A stretch of 64,000 nucleotides of DNA from Halichondria panicea (lineage: Eukaryota > Porifera > Demospongiae > Suberitida > Halichondriidae), in contig NC_087381.1 in the NCBI RefSeq assembly GCF_963675165.1, positions 4,465,378-4,529,377 of the forward strand. The letters are read 5' to 3'. Below are positions 1 through 13,000 of the stretch, one piece after another; the stretch's first letter is position 1, and the number at the start of each line of letters is the position of its first letter. Made by a program: the position numbers and the translations under genes. Under the pieces are notes generated by a model, which searched no databases, was not told where the DNA came from, and saw only the letters and a program-made list of their open reading frames with translations.

Positions 1-176
1 CTCTGACCGTACGTATTCCCTTATAATAGTTTAATACGACCACTTTAAATTTAAATAGGAGATTTAGTACACGGTCTACACTAGCTGTATATAGTACCAT
101 TTTATTGTTTTACATAATTTGAATTGTGACAGTGAAGACTTACAGACAATAAGTGACAGCTAGTGTACACACTTAC

Positions 177-3100
177 ACAATCCGAGTCCAGGGAGGGTGT
201 GTCGGGTGTTGTGGGTGTGGTCGGGGTGGACGGATCACTGCTGAGTCGCTCCGAGATCCTCTGATGCTTTTTAGCAAGAAGCTTAAACAAACTGGAGGGG
301 GAAGAAGGAGAGGCACGTGAATATTACGTAATAATGACATGTACATGTACATGTATGTAATTAACAATTAACTCAAACACTTAGAATACTACTTACAGAT
401 AGTCGGACTGTATTATATGTACATTGAAGGATGTACATATAATAATTGCTTCTAAATAATTATACGTGGAAAGGGGGATAATAATTATAACCACAAACAA
501 CATAGACAACAATGAGGTACATGCACTTCTATTAGTTTACAAAGCAATCTCTTCACTCACTTGACGATTTTCCTGGCAGCGTCGAGGTGGAGAGAGTGAA
601 AGTGAGAGGACATGTTAGCTAGTGCAGCCAGGCAGTTGGTGTGAAGGTACTTGTCCTACATTGTACAACAAGGGGTGCAGGGTTATACAAAACTGTAGGA
701 AAGGGTAGATAAGAACATAAGTCATAACAACAGATTGAAGGCCAATGAAAGATCCATCATAGTCAATTGTGGGGAAAACATCTGAACGTATGCAAAAGTA
801 TTGTGCGCGAGGTGACTGACAGCAGCAGCCATGGAAGCTAGGCTGTGATACTAATTTCTTGCACTGGTTACTCTAGCATGTTGGAGAGGGGGGGGAGTTA
901 TCATGGCACAACAAGCCCCCGCAGAGAGATACCAACATGCACCAACTTTCTTTTAAAAATGTCAATCCCATAGATAGCTAGAGTATACAGTACGTACTGT
1001 ACATGAACTAATACGTGTACATACAAATGTATAACAACTGAATTCATGTCTCACCCTGATGTGAGTGATGTTGACCTGTACGGTTTTGATCAGGATCATG
1101 ACCATGAGACTGCCAAGGGGAACAGCTGCCAGCCGCCGCTCAACGTACCAGGGCACATTCGGCACTATCTGTGAATGAGGGAGTGTACGAGATGTGTGTG
1201 GAAACTTCGTAAAATGTATAACTACATGCATGTACATGTACACTGTTAGCCTCGTTCTCAGGCCGAGTTGTTTCTAAAATAACGCTACCATAGGCCTAGG
1301 ATAGATTGTATCTGAGACTGGGCGTGTCTATAGCGATGGTAATCTGTGTAATAAAACATGCCGTAAATGCCTATTGAATTCATACTTTCACTGAAAATGC
1401 AGCTAGAAAGATAATAATAGTATGCTATCTAGTCCAGGTAGATTGAGCTACATGTAAATGGCTTCCAAGTTCATGGAATTAGTTGTACATGTTTAGTTTT
1501 GACAATGTAGACTCGACTATAAAATTTATAGATGCAAGCATGTAGATGCAAATGTGTGTGTGTGCGAGGTATGTAGTAGTGGTGGTCTATAATACGCTGG
1601 AGGACGAAACATGATCAACCATACCTTCTCGTGAATGGACTTATTGAAGCATTCATCCTGGCTGAGGATGAGTAGGATGATCAGCAACATGTACACGTGG
1701 TGGGAGCTCTCGTTACCGTGGTCATGCAGCTGTTTCAGTAGCGGCAAAACCTGATGAGGGGAAAATCAAGGAAATTAATTATGTGAATCACGAAAAAAAA
1801 TTCTGTACACTACTCGTATCAAGAAAAGGCTGTATCAACAAAAAGGCCCTGTCATGTCTGCTTTTTGTTTGAAAATGTATTATGTTAGTACATGTCAGTA
1901 TATACATGTATACTGCATGTATGGCCACTACATACAGCCTACCAATTGAATCACTTGTCCTCATGCATACATAGTAGTATATGGCACAGTCAATGTCTCA
2001 CTAGTTGTTCGATGTCTGATCTTGAGAAAATGAAGCTGGCCACGTTGGGGTTGCCTTGTAGCAAGAGGTAGAGCAAGAGAGCGTGGGACTCATCATTCAG
2101 CTGGCTGCATGTGAGGGGGGTAATAATAAGACTAGTTTATATATACATCAACTGAACGAGGGAACCACAGAGTCTATTATGTATGAGGTTTAGAACATAC
2201 TTTATTACAATACGATCGTGGTACATTTGTTTATAAGCTTTAACTATTATAGAGATCATCTTTAAGCTCGACACAAACATTACAAGTACAATAAATTAAG
2301 TAAACGATCAATCTACACACACTACTAATTAAAGGCAAGACTGACTCCCACCACATACACACCTGCACATGGTGAGGTAGATCTTCTCCAGACTAACAGA
2401 GAAAGAGCTCGTTCCTTTATCACCTCTCTCATCACTGAACGAACCCAGTGCGGTTCGATATGGGTTGTGTCCTCCGGCTTGTTGATGAGTCAGCACTAAT
2501 AGCAGGAGGAGGGAGTCCTTGGCCAGTGGGGAATGGGTGGGGTCTGCAGAGGCCACGCCCCTGTTCAGGGTGACTAGAGACCATAGTCCAGCTGTGTGTG
2601 TACATTTGGGAGGGGGAGGTAAATCGTGCACACACAAATTATCCATGATGAGCTTAACAGCAAATACATATACTCACCATGGGCTACATGTATATTGGCT
2701 ATATCTGTGTGTGTCCACACACGATACTAAGCTACGAGAACTCTAAGTGGCATTCTACATGTATTTTGTAATGATTGCGCACTGCACAGTGGTAATTGCA
2801 GCATCTGACTGTACCTGTGACTGAGGAGATCAGGCCAGGACCTTGGGATCGGTGAGGGGGGAGAGGCGGCTGGGAGATCACATGATCCAACAAACGATGC
2901 ACTAACACTGAGGCAAGGTCACTGGAGAGAGAGGGATGTACAGTACATGTAAATAAAGTTACAGTGCTGGTCTCTGAGATGTATTTGTACAGTAGAGCGA
3001 AATAAACACTTGGGATCAGCCATTAGTCCTCTATAGAAAGGCTGCCAAAATAAATATTATTGATTCTTCGAGAAAGGGATCTCATCCCATACAGGATTTT

Positions 3101-6100
3101 GAAGTTGAGGGGGAAGTAAAAGGGGGGGTCTAAAAAGGTCACCAGCAAATGTTGTTACAAAAAAGGTCAACTGTTATTTCAATAATGCAACATTGCCGGC
3201 TACGAAAACTCAGGGACATACCTGTATTATTTTGTTATTTAGATGGTTTTATGTGATTTCTGAATGCACATTTTAGGGGGGGGGGGGGGGGGGAGAAATT
3301 TGAGCCTGAGGGGGTTCCATGACACTTAATTTACAGGCTAAGGAATGGTATGGCTCCTAAGCAAACATTGCCAATGGCCTATCTTAACTGCATAATTATA
3401 AAACACACAATCAAACTAACTTTCTAATCGTGAGGATGTGTCGTACGAATATCCCACTGGCCGTCTGAGGTCGAACTTGGGAGGACAGAAAGACGAGGAG
3501 AAGATGTACAGCCTCCAGGTGGACATCATAGGTAAACGGGCTGAGATAATCAGCAATTTTTTGCTAGTACTAAAGTCACCCAAGTACCTATTTTTCTACC
3601 TCAAAAAACTCCTTTAGAGAGCTCACAAGCTAAGAGTGGTAATTGGGACTGTTAATCTAGGTAGCTAAATGTAGCTGCATGACCAATAATGGAGTAATGT
3701 CATGTGAACACCAGTGTTGTAATGTAAGAGAACTTCGTTGTGTATAAAAATTATACACATGTACAAATAGACAATACTCACGTAAACACTTACATGTACA
3801 ATATACATGTAGACAGCAATCATGCAATACACAATGTTTCAACTGTATGAGTTATGAGTGTTCAGTATGTTAGTGAGTACTCACCCTAAAGACACGTGAC
3901 AAAGCAATGAGGCCACACCTTCCACCAGCCGTTGAGAAGGCAGACCCCCCTCATTGATCCCACTACCACCCACAGAGGGTACCCTCGTCTGAAGGATATG
4001 CCCTGCAGTCTGTTGTGCTAGTGACTCCAAAATTGGATTGCTAACTGCCTCAGATACACTCGTACTTTTTTTACTTGTGCCATACGCTGCTGTTTCGTTA
4101 CTGTGTGTGGGCGTGGAGTTTTGAGGGAGTGACGGTGTGGAGGTGTGTAAAGTGTGAGGCTCAAGGGATGTGAGTTGTGGGATGGTGGTGGAGCCATCAA
4201 GATGGAGGGCTGCGTCGCTCTCAGAGTGTTTCTCAAGGAGGTGCTTGAGAGAGACGCGAATAATGAACAGGGCGTTGTGGACACGCCACGTCGAGAGGTT
4301 GCTGAGAAAGACAAGAGAATCATGTTATTCTGTCTGTGTGCAGTAAATACATTTATTGTTTTGAATGGATTTACTGTAGATCTTCGAGTTTGTAGAGTAC
4401 GTTACATTACATGTACATGATTATGGTCAAAGTGGCTGCTCTGAAAGTAGTATATTATTCTGAGTCTATACTGCATACATGTACCTAGCCTCGTCCCTAG
4501 TTGGCGAACTAGTGTTGTTTTGGAGACAACTCGGCCTGGGAACGAGGCTAACTGCATATCCAGCAACACTCACACACTGACCCCCTCTCACACAACTCAC
4601 ACAACTAACCCCCTCACCTCTCACACTCACACACTGACCCCCTCTGGCTCACCTCTCACACAACTAACCCCTCACCTCTCACACACTGACCCCCTCTCTG
4701 GCTCACCTCTCACACAACTAACCCCTCACCTCTCACACACTGACCCCCTCTGGCTCACCTCTCACACAACTAACCCTCTCACCTCTCACACAACTAACCC
4801 CTCACCTCTCACACACTGACCCCCTCTGGCTCACCTCTCACACAACTAACCCTCTCACCTCTCACACAACTAACCTCCTCACCTCTCACCTCTCACACAA
4901 CTAACCTCCTCACCTCTCACACTCTCACACAACTAACCCCCTCACCTCTCACACTCCTTCTGCTCCCTGAGTGAGGCGGCCTTCTCCAGACACAAGAACA
5001 CCAGAGTACGAAAGTTACCAGACAAATGGTGGTTTCTCACTGCAGGACAAATATTACGGTAGTCAAGCAGATTTTACACATTACTGAATAACAAAAATGG
5101 GCTTGAAGCCTACCACTATTTCTCGGTGTCAAATACAGGTACATGTAGGTATAGATGTCCATGTAATTGGAGCGAGCGAACAAGCCCCACAGTGAAGACT
5201 ATGATGCTGACCAAAAATCCGTCTTGGTACCGTTCTTATCGACAAGCTTTATTCATTATAACGATCTTTATTGACTACAGTGAATCATGTTTTCTTATCT
5301 TTTAAAATACCGCATTACTCCTTGTCGTACAGTATAAATATGTCAGATCAAAGAGGACAGAGGCAACAAGTAACAATTATACCACACTGACGTCACCACT
5401 AATTGATCTCATTGGTCAACAGCTGTATAATACATAAATAACATACAGCCCCAGGCATACACAGTTTTTAAGGTGTTTTCAGTAAGCAAAGAGAAAAGAG
5501 CCGTGCTTGACGATACTAAGACCCCAAAGCGACACCAGAAACAGCTCTCCAACAAGTTGGCTAAGCCTTCATGGGTCCATGGACGTGGTTTAGATACAAG
5601 AAGAGCTTGCAACTCCAGTAAGGGCGTCGAATGGCCAATGCTTGGACTTTCGAGTATCTGTAGGAGTCAACGTGTTGCTCAACTATATAGCTCTTTGACG
5701 GTTGCAAAATCCGTAGTCTTGCTATTTTTGTAGTCTGCATCGTGGATTGAATTGTTGCTAGGAGGAGGTCCTTTTATAATGCTGCGGTCACATTATGGTA
5801 TCAGGAAGATATATACCACCTATATAAGAGAAGGAATAAGCACCCATATATACTCCACTACCGTGGTTACTCCAAGGCGTATGTAACCATGGTAACCATC
5901 ATATACATATCTGAGAACGATGTCATCACACAGGTTACCTTACCTTGGTTTGCTGTTCCTTCTGTAAATAAAGTACCTGATAGCCTCTCTAAGAGTATAT
6001 GATCTACAACTTTGTCCATCCTTCCTGCTGCTACATCTAACATGAGCAACGAATAGAGTCTAGAGTCTGCTTATCCATGTGCTTTAATCACTTCATCCAT

Positions 6101-6796
6101 TACTTTTTTGTACAATAAAATGTTCATACTATGTAAATACATTATCATAGCCACAAGTGCAAGCCTCGATTTGAGACGCGAGTGGGCGTAGATACGAGTG
6201 AAAACTCGCTGTTCACGATTATACGCCCATTCCCTAATAAGCCTAAAGTTCTTGCAGAAAGGGTGGACGTATTTTCACTCGGGTACGGTAATGGTTAGAC
6301 TCACCTAGTGTCTCCAGCAGAGGTCTGGCAGCTTCTTCCAGGAGCTTGGACTCAGCACTGTGGAATGAGGTATGGTTTTATTACAGCAACCCACGCAATA
6401 CTGTGAAGTTTTATCCCTAATCCTCAATATATGCTCCAATTGATACTATAATTATTAGCATTTTAGAAAGACTTGTGGAAGATTTTAATCGATGGACATA
6501 AAAAATAATTCTCCAATCGACCTACACAGGGGCCTATAAAAAATACATCAAAACTGTTGGCATGCGCACCCTCACACACACACACATACTAGCCACTATG
6601 TATACCGCCTCTCCCCCCTTCCCGGCCCCATGCCCAATGGGCACACGTACACAGAGTCGGTAGGGGTGGCATAAGAGAAGGAGAGTAGTTGGTCCCAGAA
6701 GTTGTCTCCTGGCTCGATCTTTCCCTCTCCCACAAACCTCTGAAGAACAATGTTCTCTCTCAGCTTGGAAAGACTTGTGGAAGATGAAACACCCAT
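177..6796 (-). CDS. DYM: Dymeclin (DYM), 5' part, 12 coding exons; continues off the left edge
   Basis: Golgi-associated dymeclin family protein. Exons in transcript order: 6651-6796, 6305-6357, 4946-5039, 3885-4301, 3421-3540, 2815-2921, 2363-2591, 2002-2104, 1625-1750, 1055-1168, 561-655 and 177-291. All are GT-AG with continuous phase and give 573 codons; human dymeclin has about 669 residues, so the C-terminal part lies outside. Recognisable family motifs in order are [32 protein letters not shown] with [59 protein letters not shown] and LFKLLAKKH. The start gives MGVSSS, which fits the N-myristoylation signal known for dymeclin. Exon 4 carries a long Ser/Thr/Pro linker and the last exon a Pro-Thr run. 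The gene is divergent from the ankyrin gene. Identity is near certain; some exon edges are less so. Confidence 0.93.
4486..4550. mobile_element. 65-bp hairpin insertion, TAG...CTA family
   Basis: It begins TAGCCTCGTCCC and ends GGGAACGAGGCTA, the same termini as the longer element at 11537-12097. The right flank is ACTGCATAT; ACTGCATAC lies 7 bp left of the element. This looks like a 9-bp target duplication with a small extra insertion, so the duplication call is weaker than for its relatives. Confidence 0.6.
4564..4945. repeat. C/A/T-rich minisatellite in DYM intron 3
   Basis: Irregular tandem array built from CTCACCTCTCACACAACTAA and ACACTGACCCCCTCTGGCT modules, directly abutting the donor of DYM exon 3 (GTGAGG on the minus strand is part of the array). 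An open frame across it is only repeat read-through. Confidence 0.85.
5040..6304. other. DYM intron 2, no gene seen
   Basis: The 1.27-kb intron contains short open frames without similarity I recognise. An imperfect inverted repeat lies at about 6170-6290 (CGAGTGGGCGTAGATACGAG against a later GGACGTATTTTCACTCG), probably a decayed miniature transposon. Confidence 0.5.
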
Positions 6797-7071
6797 GAAT
6801 ATCGATATAGCTAGCTAGCTAGCTAGACAAGCCTCCGATATACTATGTGTCGACCAAATAGAAAACATTCGGGGCTGGTGCGCGAGATTTTTTTAAATTT
6901 TACACAAGTACCCGCCAGCAAATTGGACCCCGCTGGCCACGCCCATTATTTAATTTCACTTCTTTTTTTCTGGCCTAAGGGTATGTACGTACGTACGTAC
7001 GTACGTGTAGCCAGAGATATGTAAGTACTTGTACTTTATCTCTGGTGTAGCTAGCTGCTGTTCTCGCGAAA
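6797..7071. promoter_or_regulatory. Divergent promoter of DYM and the ankyrin gene
   Basis: Only 275 bp separate the two opposed start codons, so both promoters and 5' UTRs must lie here or overlap the genes. The stretch holds a TAGC run near 6810-6825 and an ACGT tandem run near 6985-7005. I see no TATA box. Confidence 0.6.
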
Positions 7072-10000
7072 ATGGATAATGTAACTGTACATATACTTGC
7101 CAGAGATGGTGACTTGACTGCTATGCGAGCTGCGATTAGAAGGGGAGATGATGTCAACAGTGTGAGTGTAAGCTGGGAAAGTCTGTTTTGCTAGCTGTCG
7201 TGCATGCTATGACCGTAGTTGATGAGATATAGTATTAATCGCAGTGCCAACGTGCAACGTACTCAGCCCAACAACTGATTATCATAAAAGTTTTATCGTT
7301 TGCCCATTTGTATGTTTTGTTGTTGCCTGCGCGTACGCGTGCATCAAGAATTATGATTCATGTGCTCGTGGACAAGAATTCAGTAGAAAATGGATTGGGT
7401 GGGACTATTGTTTTGGTTCATGTGTGGATTTTAATCTGCCGTCACTCAACTATGAGCTGTAGCTTGCTGAAAGATAGAGTTAGTGTTATGTACTTTCGTG
7501 CGTGGGCGGATGGCGATATTGCTGACGTTACTCCCCCCCCTTCAAAGGTGATGTACATTCGTAACTATTCTCGACATGGCGTCAGATGCAACCATTCTAT
7601 TGCTATTGTAGTAAATAATGCCGATCCCTTTCCTTTACTTTATGGTCACAGACATGTTGTTAAAAGTTACTGTATGCTCTCACTCTTGTAGTTTGAGTGT
7701 ACTCCATTCTATTGGGCAGTCATGGGAGGTCACACTGACTGTGTTACAGAGCTGCTCTCCTCAGGAGCCGTAGTGAACCTGACTGATGAGGTGAGTATCT
7801 GATATTGAACTGTATATAGGCAGCATGTTCGTGACCATCACATCATTTGCTAGTGATGGTTGTGGGTGGTCCCTATGAGATGATGACCCAAGGCACTAAC
7901 ATGATTTAAATTGCTAGTGTGTTGCACTGCATCCTTAATTTGTACACAGTCATTGATGTGGCCGACATTTTCAATTTACTGAACACTGAGCACCATGCAC
8001 CAGCTTTAATATTATAGGCACTACATACATGTACAGTTGTAGGTACGTGTTCTGATAATTATGCCTCGGTGCGCATGCGCAAGCGAGGTATACGGTAATG
8101 TGTTTGTGTGTCTGTGTAGACTGCTACAGCTGCTCCAGGATGAATCAAGTGCAAGTAAGAGTTTCTATAGGCGTCTAGTCATGTTTACTTGGATTTCAAT
8201 TTGTGGATTTGCAAAATAATGCTTCGTTCTCGAGTTATAGTTTTGCTTACTTGGAATGCCATTGCAGCCTTTTCAGAAGAGCACGTAGCCAAACTTGTTT
8301 ACCGAGTGTTACTTAGTAGTTAGCTCTGCACTACAGCGCTAGCTATGGGTAGCTGCAAGAGTGAGAAGAGAGCTGCAAGGCTCTGCTGATGCAGCCATTA
8401 ATTTTAGACTTGAACTTTTGGCATCGATTGTTTTTAACAACGATCATGGTCGATCATTACCCACTCTTTGAGTTGCATGCAGCAAGTTCATCATGTCTAT
8501 AAAAGCTATTAGTAGCTTTATGTTATGTAGCTTTGGCATCTCCACCGAGGCATCAGCACCTGAGGTGCTTTCATTACGTTCATAATTATGTTGACCTATA
8601 AATTTGAAATGAATTAATAACAGAACCATAACCTCATTATGGATTGTTGCATTTTTTGCTTGTCGCCGATTACTTTATTTATAGCCTTCGAGCTATCACA
8701 CAGATGTGTTGTCAAAAGTTACTGTTATTACTCTCATAATTATGCTATCTTGTAGTTTGGGCGTACTCCACTCTGGGGGGCAGCCAACCATGGTCACGCT
8801 GACTGTGTTAGAAAGCTGCTCTCCTCAGGAGCTGTGGTGGACCTGGCTAGCAATGTGAGTATCTTAAAACTGATATGATATGTATATAGGCAATAGTTCA
8901 TTAGGAACAGTATGTTTGTGACCATCACATCATTTGGTAGTTACGGAATTATTTGCATGCATGTACAATTATGTTTTGCCTGAGGCTAGCTTATTTGTGT
9001 CCAGGGTGACAAACTGGGCTGCAGAAATTGTCTTGATATGGCTGTTATACAAAACCTAAGCTGAAACTGTACTTACATTTGTTAAATGGAGGCTGCAAAA
9101 GATGAAATACAGTACGTGGTACTCTTTTAATTAATGTAACCAGGAGTGCATGATTCATGCACTCCTGACGTAACATATCACGGATAGTTGCGTTTTTACT
9201 CTTTGCTAATCCTGTTTCTTTACTAGTCTATCACACAGATTGTCGTCATAACCTATTGCATGCTCTCACTCTTGTAGGATCATGGGTGGACTCCCCTCAG
9301 GATGGCTGCCAGTAGTGGTCACATTGACTGTGTTAGGGAGCTGCTCTCCTCAGGAGCTGTGGTGGACCTGGCTGACAAGGTGAGTATCTGATACTGAATT
9401 GATGTATCTATAGGCATTTCTGTACTGTAAAAAAATTATTTGTATTTTATACCATCAAGTTTATAATTCCCTGGGAAACTATGAGATTATGGCTCATAAT
9501 TCCCTGCTAAACACACACAAGTGGGATCTAAATAGTGCATCACACAGACGTGTTGTCAAACAGTTACTGTATGCTCTCACTCTTGTAGTATGGGCGTACT
9601 CCACTCCATGGGGCAGCCAGTGGAGGTCACACTGGCTGTGTTAGAGAGCTGCTCTCCTCAGGAGCCATGGTGGACCTGGTTGATGAGGTGAGTACACATA
9701 TCTGTTACTAAACTGATAATGTCTACAAGACCCACAAAAACATTTGCAATGTGAAGAATTGCTAGGATTGGCCGGTGGCTGCTCTCTTTTTGAGCAACGA
9801 TGATTTGAGGCCAACCCGAGCCCCTTAAATGGTCAGCCTAAATGGCGGAATTTTCTAGGTAAGCCTAAGAGGTAATGTGCCTCGTGAAAGCAATCGCAAA
9901 TTTGAGAAAAATGCCCATGGCTAAAACTTTAGTTGGTTGGAAATTGGTTGCTTGTGCACTGAGGAAAAGCTTCTCATGAAACGTACTTACATGTACATGT

Positions 10001-13000
10001 AAGCCAAACCAACTAAATAACATGTTTTAAAGACTTTCATCAACAATATATGGATCAAGCGCAGGCCGATAAAAAAATCTTAAGGGAGAGAGTGGTAACA
10101 AATAAGCCTTATTAGGGTATGAGGTGGGAGGTGGGTGTTTTTTATATTTTCACAAAAAGAGACCCGCTTGCATCGGTGAAGCATGCAATTAAGTTGGCTT
10201 GGCCTTTTTTAGTCAGTCACTCATTTGCCGTGAAATGTGATTAATGTGTACTTTTTCAAAATAATGTCTCTGTATTTGAATGTGACAATTTTTTTATTAT
10301 ATCATTCTCATAATAACACACAAAATAACACACACTCATACAAATGCAAACTATAGCTGTGCAGTTTTCACATGCATGTGACCTTTCCCTGCAGAGATAT
10401 ACAATTTAAACATAGAGGAAAATACTTTAAAAGTTCTAAAAAGTTACAGGAGTATAATTATAGCCTCTTTTTCGGAAACTTTACGGGGCCTCCTTGTTGA
10501 GGCCTTGTGAAGGAGGCTAAGGAGTATACCATATTTTCGCGTGTATTAATTTCTGCTATTTCTGCTATTTCTGCGAATGAGAGTATAATTGCAAAAATTA
10601 GTACTCGCAAATAATTGGCCGCCCTCTTGTTTAATGTATCCAGATCGACATTTTGCAAAAAATTATACCAGCAAAATGTACAAAATCGTAAAACGCAAAC
10701 AAACCTACCTGTGAAAATATGTCACCTTAAGGTAGTGCTAATCCTATAGTTAGCCTACTGTGTGGTTTTAATTGGGGCGAGCGAAGCGAGTCCCTTAGTT
10801 AGTCATGCACGTGGTCTGGGTGGTGTATGTATGTATGTATGTATGTATGTCCACCGTGGACCGGCATACGATATTTGCTTTTGTGACTCGTGATCCTTTA
10901 CCAATTTCTACGTGAGTCAATAACTTTAGCTCGATAAAGATATGAATAGCGACAAAACTAGCGATAAGCAGGATCCTCAGAAACAGCTAAAAAGAGAGAA
11001 AGGAGGCTTGCTACACCCAGAGAAAGATACAGGGCACACAGGAGCAGCAGGAAGTGAAGGTAACTGACTCAAACGGTTCTGCAGGTGTTTGCCTAACATA
11101 AATAAATGTTGTTTAGAAAGTGCACAAGCCAGCAGAAAGTGGCCAAATGTTCATTACACTTACAGAGACTCCAGAGGCCACACAGGCACGCTTGAAGCAA
11201 TACATGCAGGCATAGGCATACAGAGTGAATCCCGACATGCCTCTATTCGAACAATCTACTGTTCAATCCAAGATGCTGTTTATATCTGCAGTCATGCCAA
11301 TAATGTCCATCTATCGATTACCACTTGGACAATACAAGGTTTTGGTGGTATTTAGTAAACAACTGAGGGTCAACTGAGTAAATGACTGAGGGTCTTTACT
11401 AAACAACTGAGGGTATTTAGTAAATGACTGAGGGTTACTTAGCAAATAACTGAGGGATTCTCTTCAGTGAGTAAAAGTCAATACTAGGCATTTGTCTACT
11501 CCTCTTAACAGAGTGTGAATTCATCTGGGCACAGTATAGCCTCGGTCCCATGCCGATTTTTTTTAATAGAACGAAGTTGTAAAATACGGCCTGGTATTGA
11601 TTGTATCTGGGTGTGGCAGGAACCGGAAACCAAAGCAGAGATTCTTCACACTTTGTTTCCTGTCATATTCCCCGTATAAGTTTAATACCGTAATTTAGCT
11701 CCGTGTATGCTCTGGAGTAACTAAAATCTAGCCATAGATTATCTAGCTAGCTAGCTACTGCAAGTTTAAGTTGTTCAGATTAACGTATACAATGTCTGCT
11801 TCACAAGAAGGCCCCACTCATTGCAGAACAGGCCCAGCTCTTATCAGAAGGAAGAAAAGTCTTTGCCATGGTTTTCAACATGGTATGGTAAATCTCTTGC
11901 TTTCACTCACTGCCCTTTGTGATGGACTACAAACTAGTAGGTAGGACCAACACTGCCGGCCCTTGTCGACAGGTGTGTTGTTCTTGCAAATCTATCTGCT
12001 TCTTGTTTCTTGGTTCCTAACCACACCCCCAGATACAATCAACACCAGGCCTAGTTGTCGGCCTAGCTAGAAACAGCTCGGCCTGGAATCGAGGCTAGGC
12101 ACAGTAGAGCTCTAGCTATATAGGTACAGAATTCTAGAAGAAGTCGTGCACACTGTGCATGCGCACAACCTTGTGCTCATGCACACCTCCCTAATACCAG
12201 GAGCAGATTACAGATCAGTCAGTTATTGACTACGTAAATACCCTCAATCATAATACTAAATATTCCCTCAGTCATTTACTAAATACCCTCAGTTGTTTAC
12301 TAATTATATACCCTCAGTTGTTTAGTAAATACCACCAAAACCTTTTGTCATCAATATTTTGACACAAACGGCACCCCATAGTTTCCATCCTCTTCCTTTA
12401 CTTTATTTATGGTCTAGCTAGCTATCACACAGATGTGTTGTTAAAATTTTACTGTATGCTCTCACTCTTGTAGAAAGGATGGACTCCACTCTTTTCGGCA
12501 GTCATGGGAGATCACACCGACTGTGTGAGAGAGCTGCTCTCCTCAGGAGCCGAGGTGGACCTGGCTAAGGTGAGTTCTGATACAATACTGATATGTATAC
12601 AATGTATAGGCAGCATGTTCGTGACCAGAACGCTGAGCAACATGCACCAGCTGGGTGTATGTGTATAATTTACCTACATGCCAGCTGGGTGTATGTGTAT
12701 GTGTATAATTTACCTACATGTATATTCATAATGTAGGTAAAGGAAAGGGGTTGGCAACAGAAGTAACTCACGTGATCATTTAAATTTGGTTGTACGTAGA
12801 TAGTAGAAAATGTATGGAGCCCAATCCTATGCACTTGATTTGTGCCTTGCCTACTACTTGTATATACAAATGTAAATGTCCCCTTAAACATTCTAATAAC
12901 AAAGCACATAGTTTCATTTTTTGCTCGTTGCCAATCCCGTTCCTATTTATGGTCTAGCTATCACAGATGTGTTGTTAAAAGTTAACTATGTGCTCTCGTT

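Noticed and set aside
4520-4819. 99-residue Thr/His/Leu-rich open frame
   Set aside because: Read-through of the minisatellite inside a DYM intron.
7244-7691. Open frames of 72 and 127 residues within ankyrin intron 1
   Set aside because: They overlap the intron between two well-supported exons and show no similarity.
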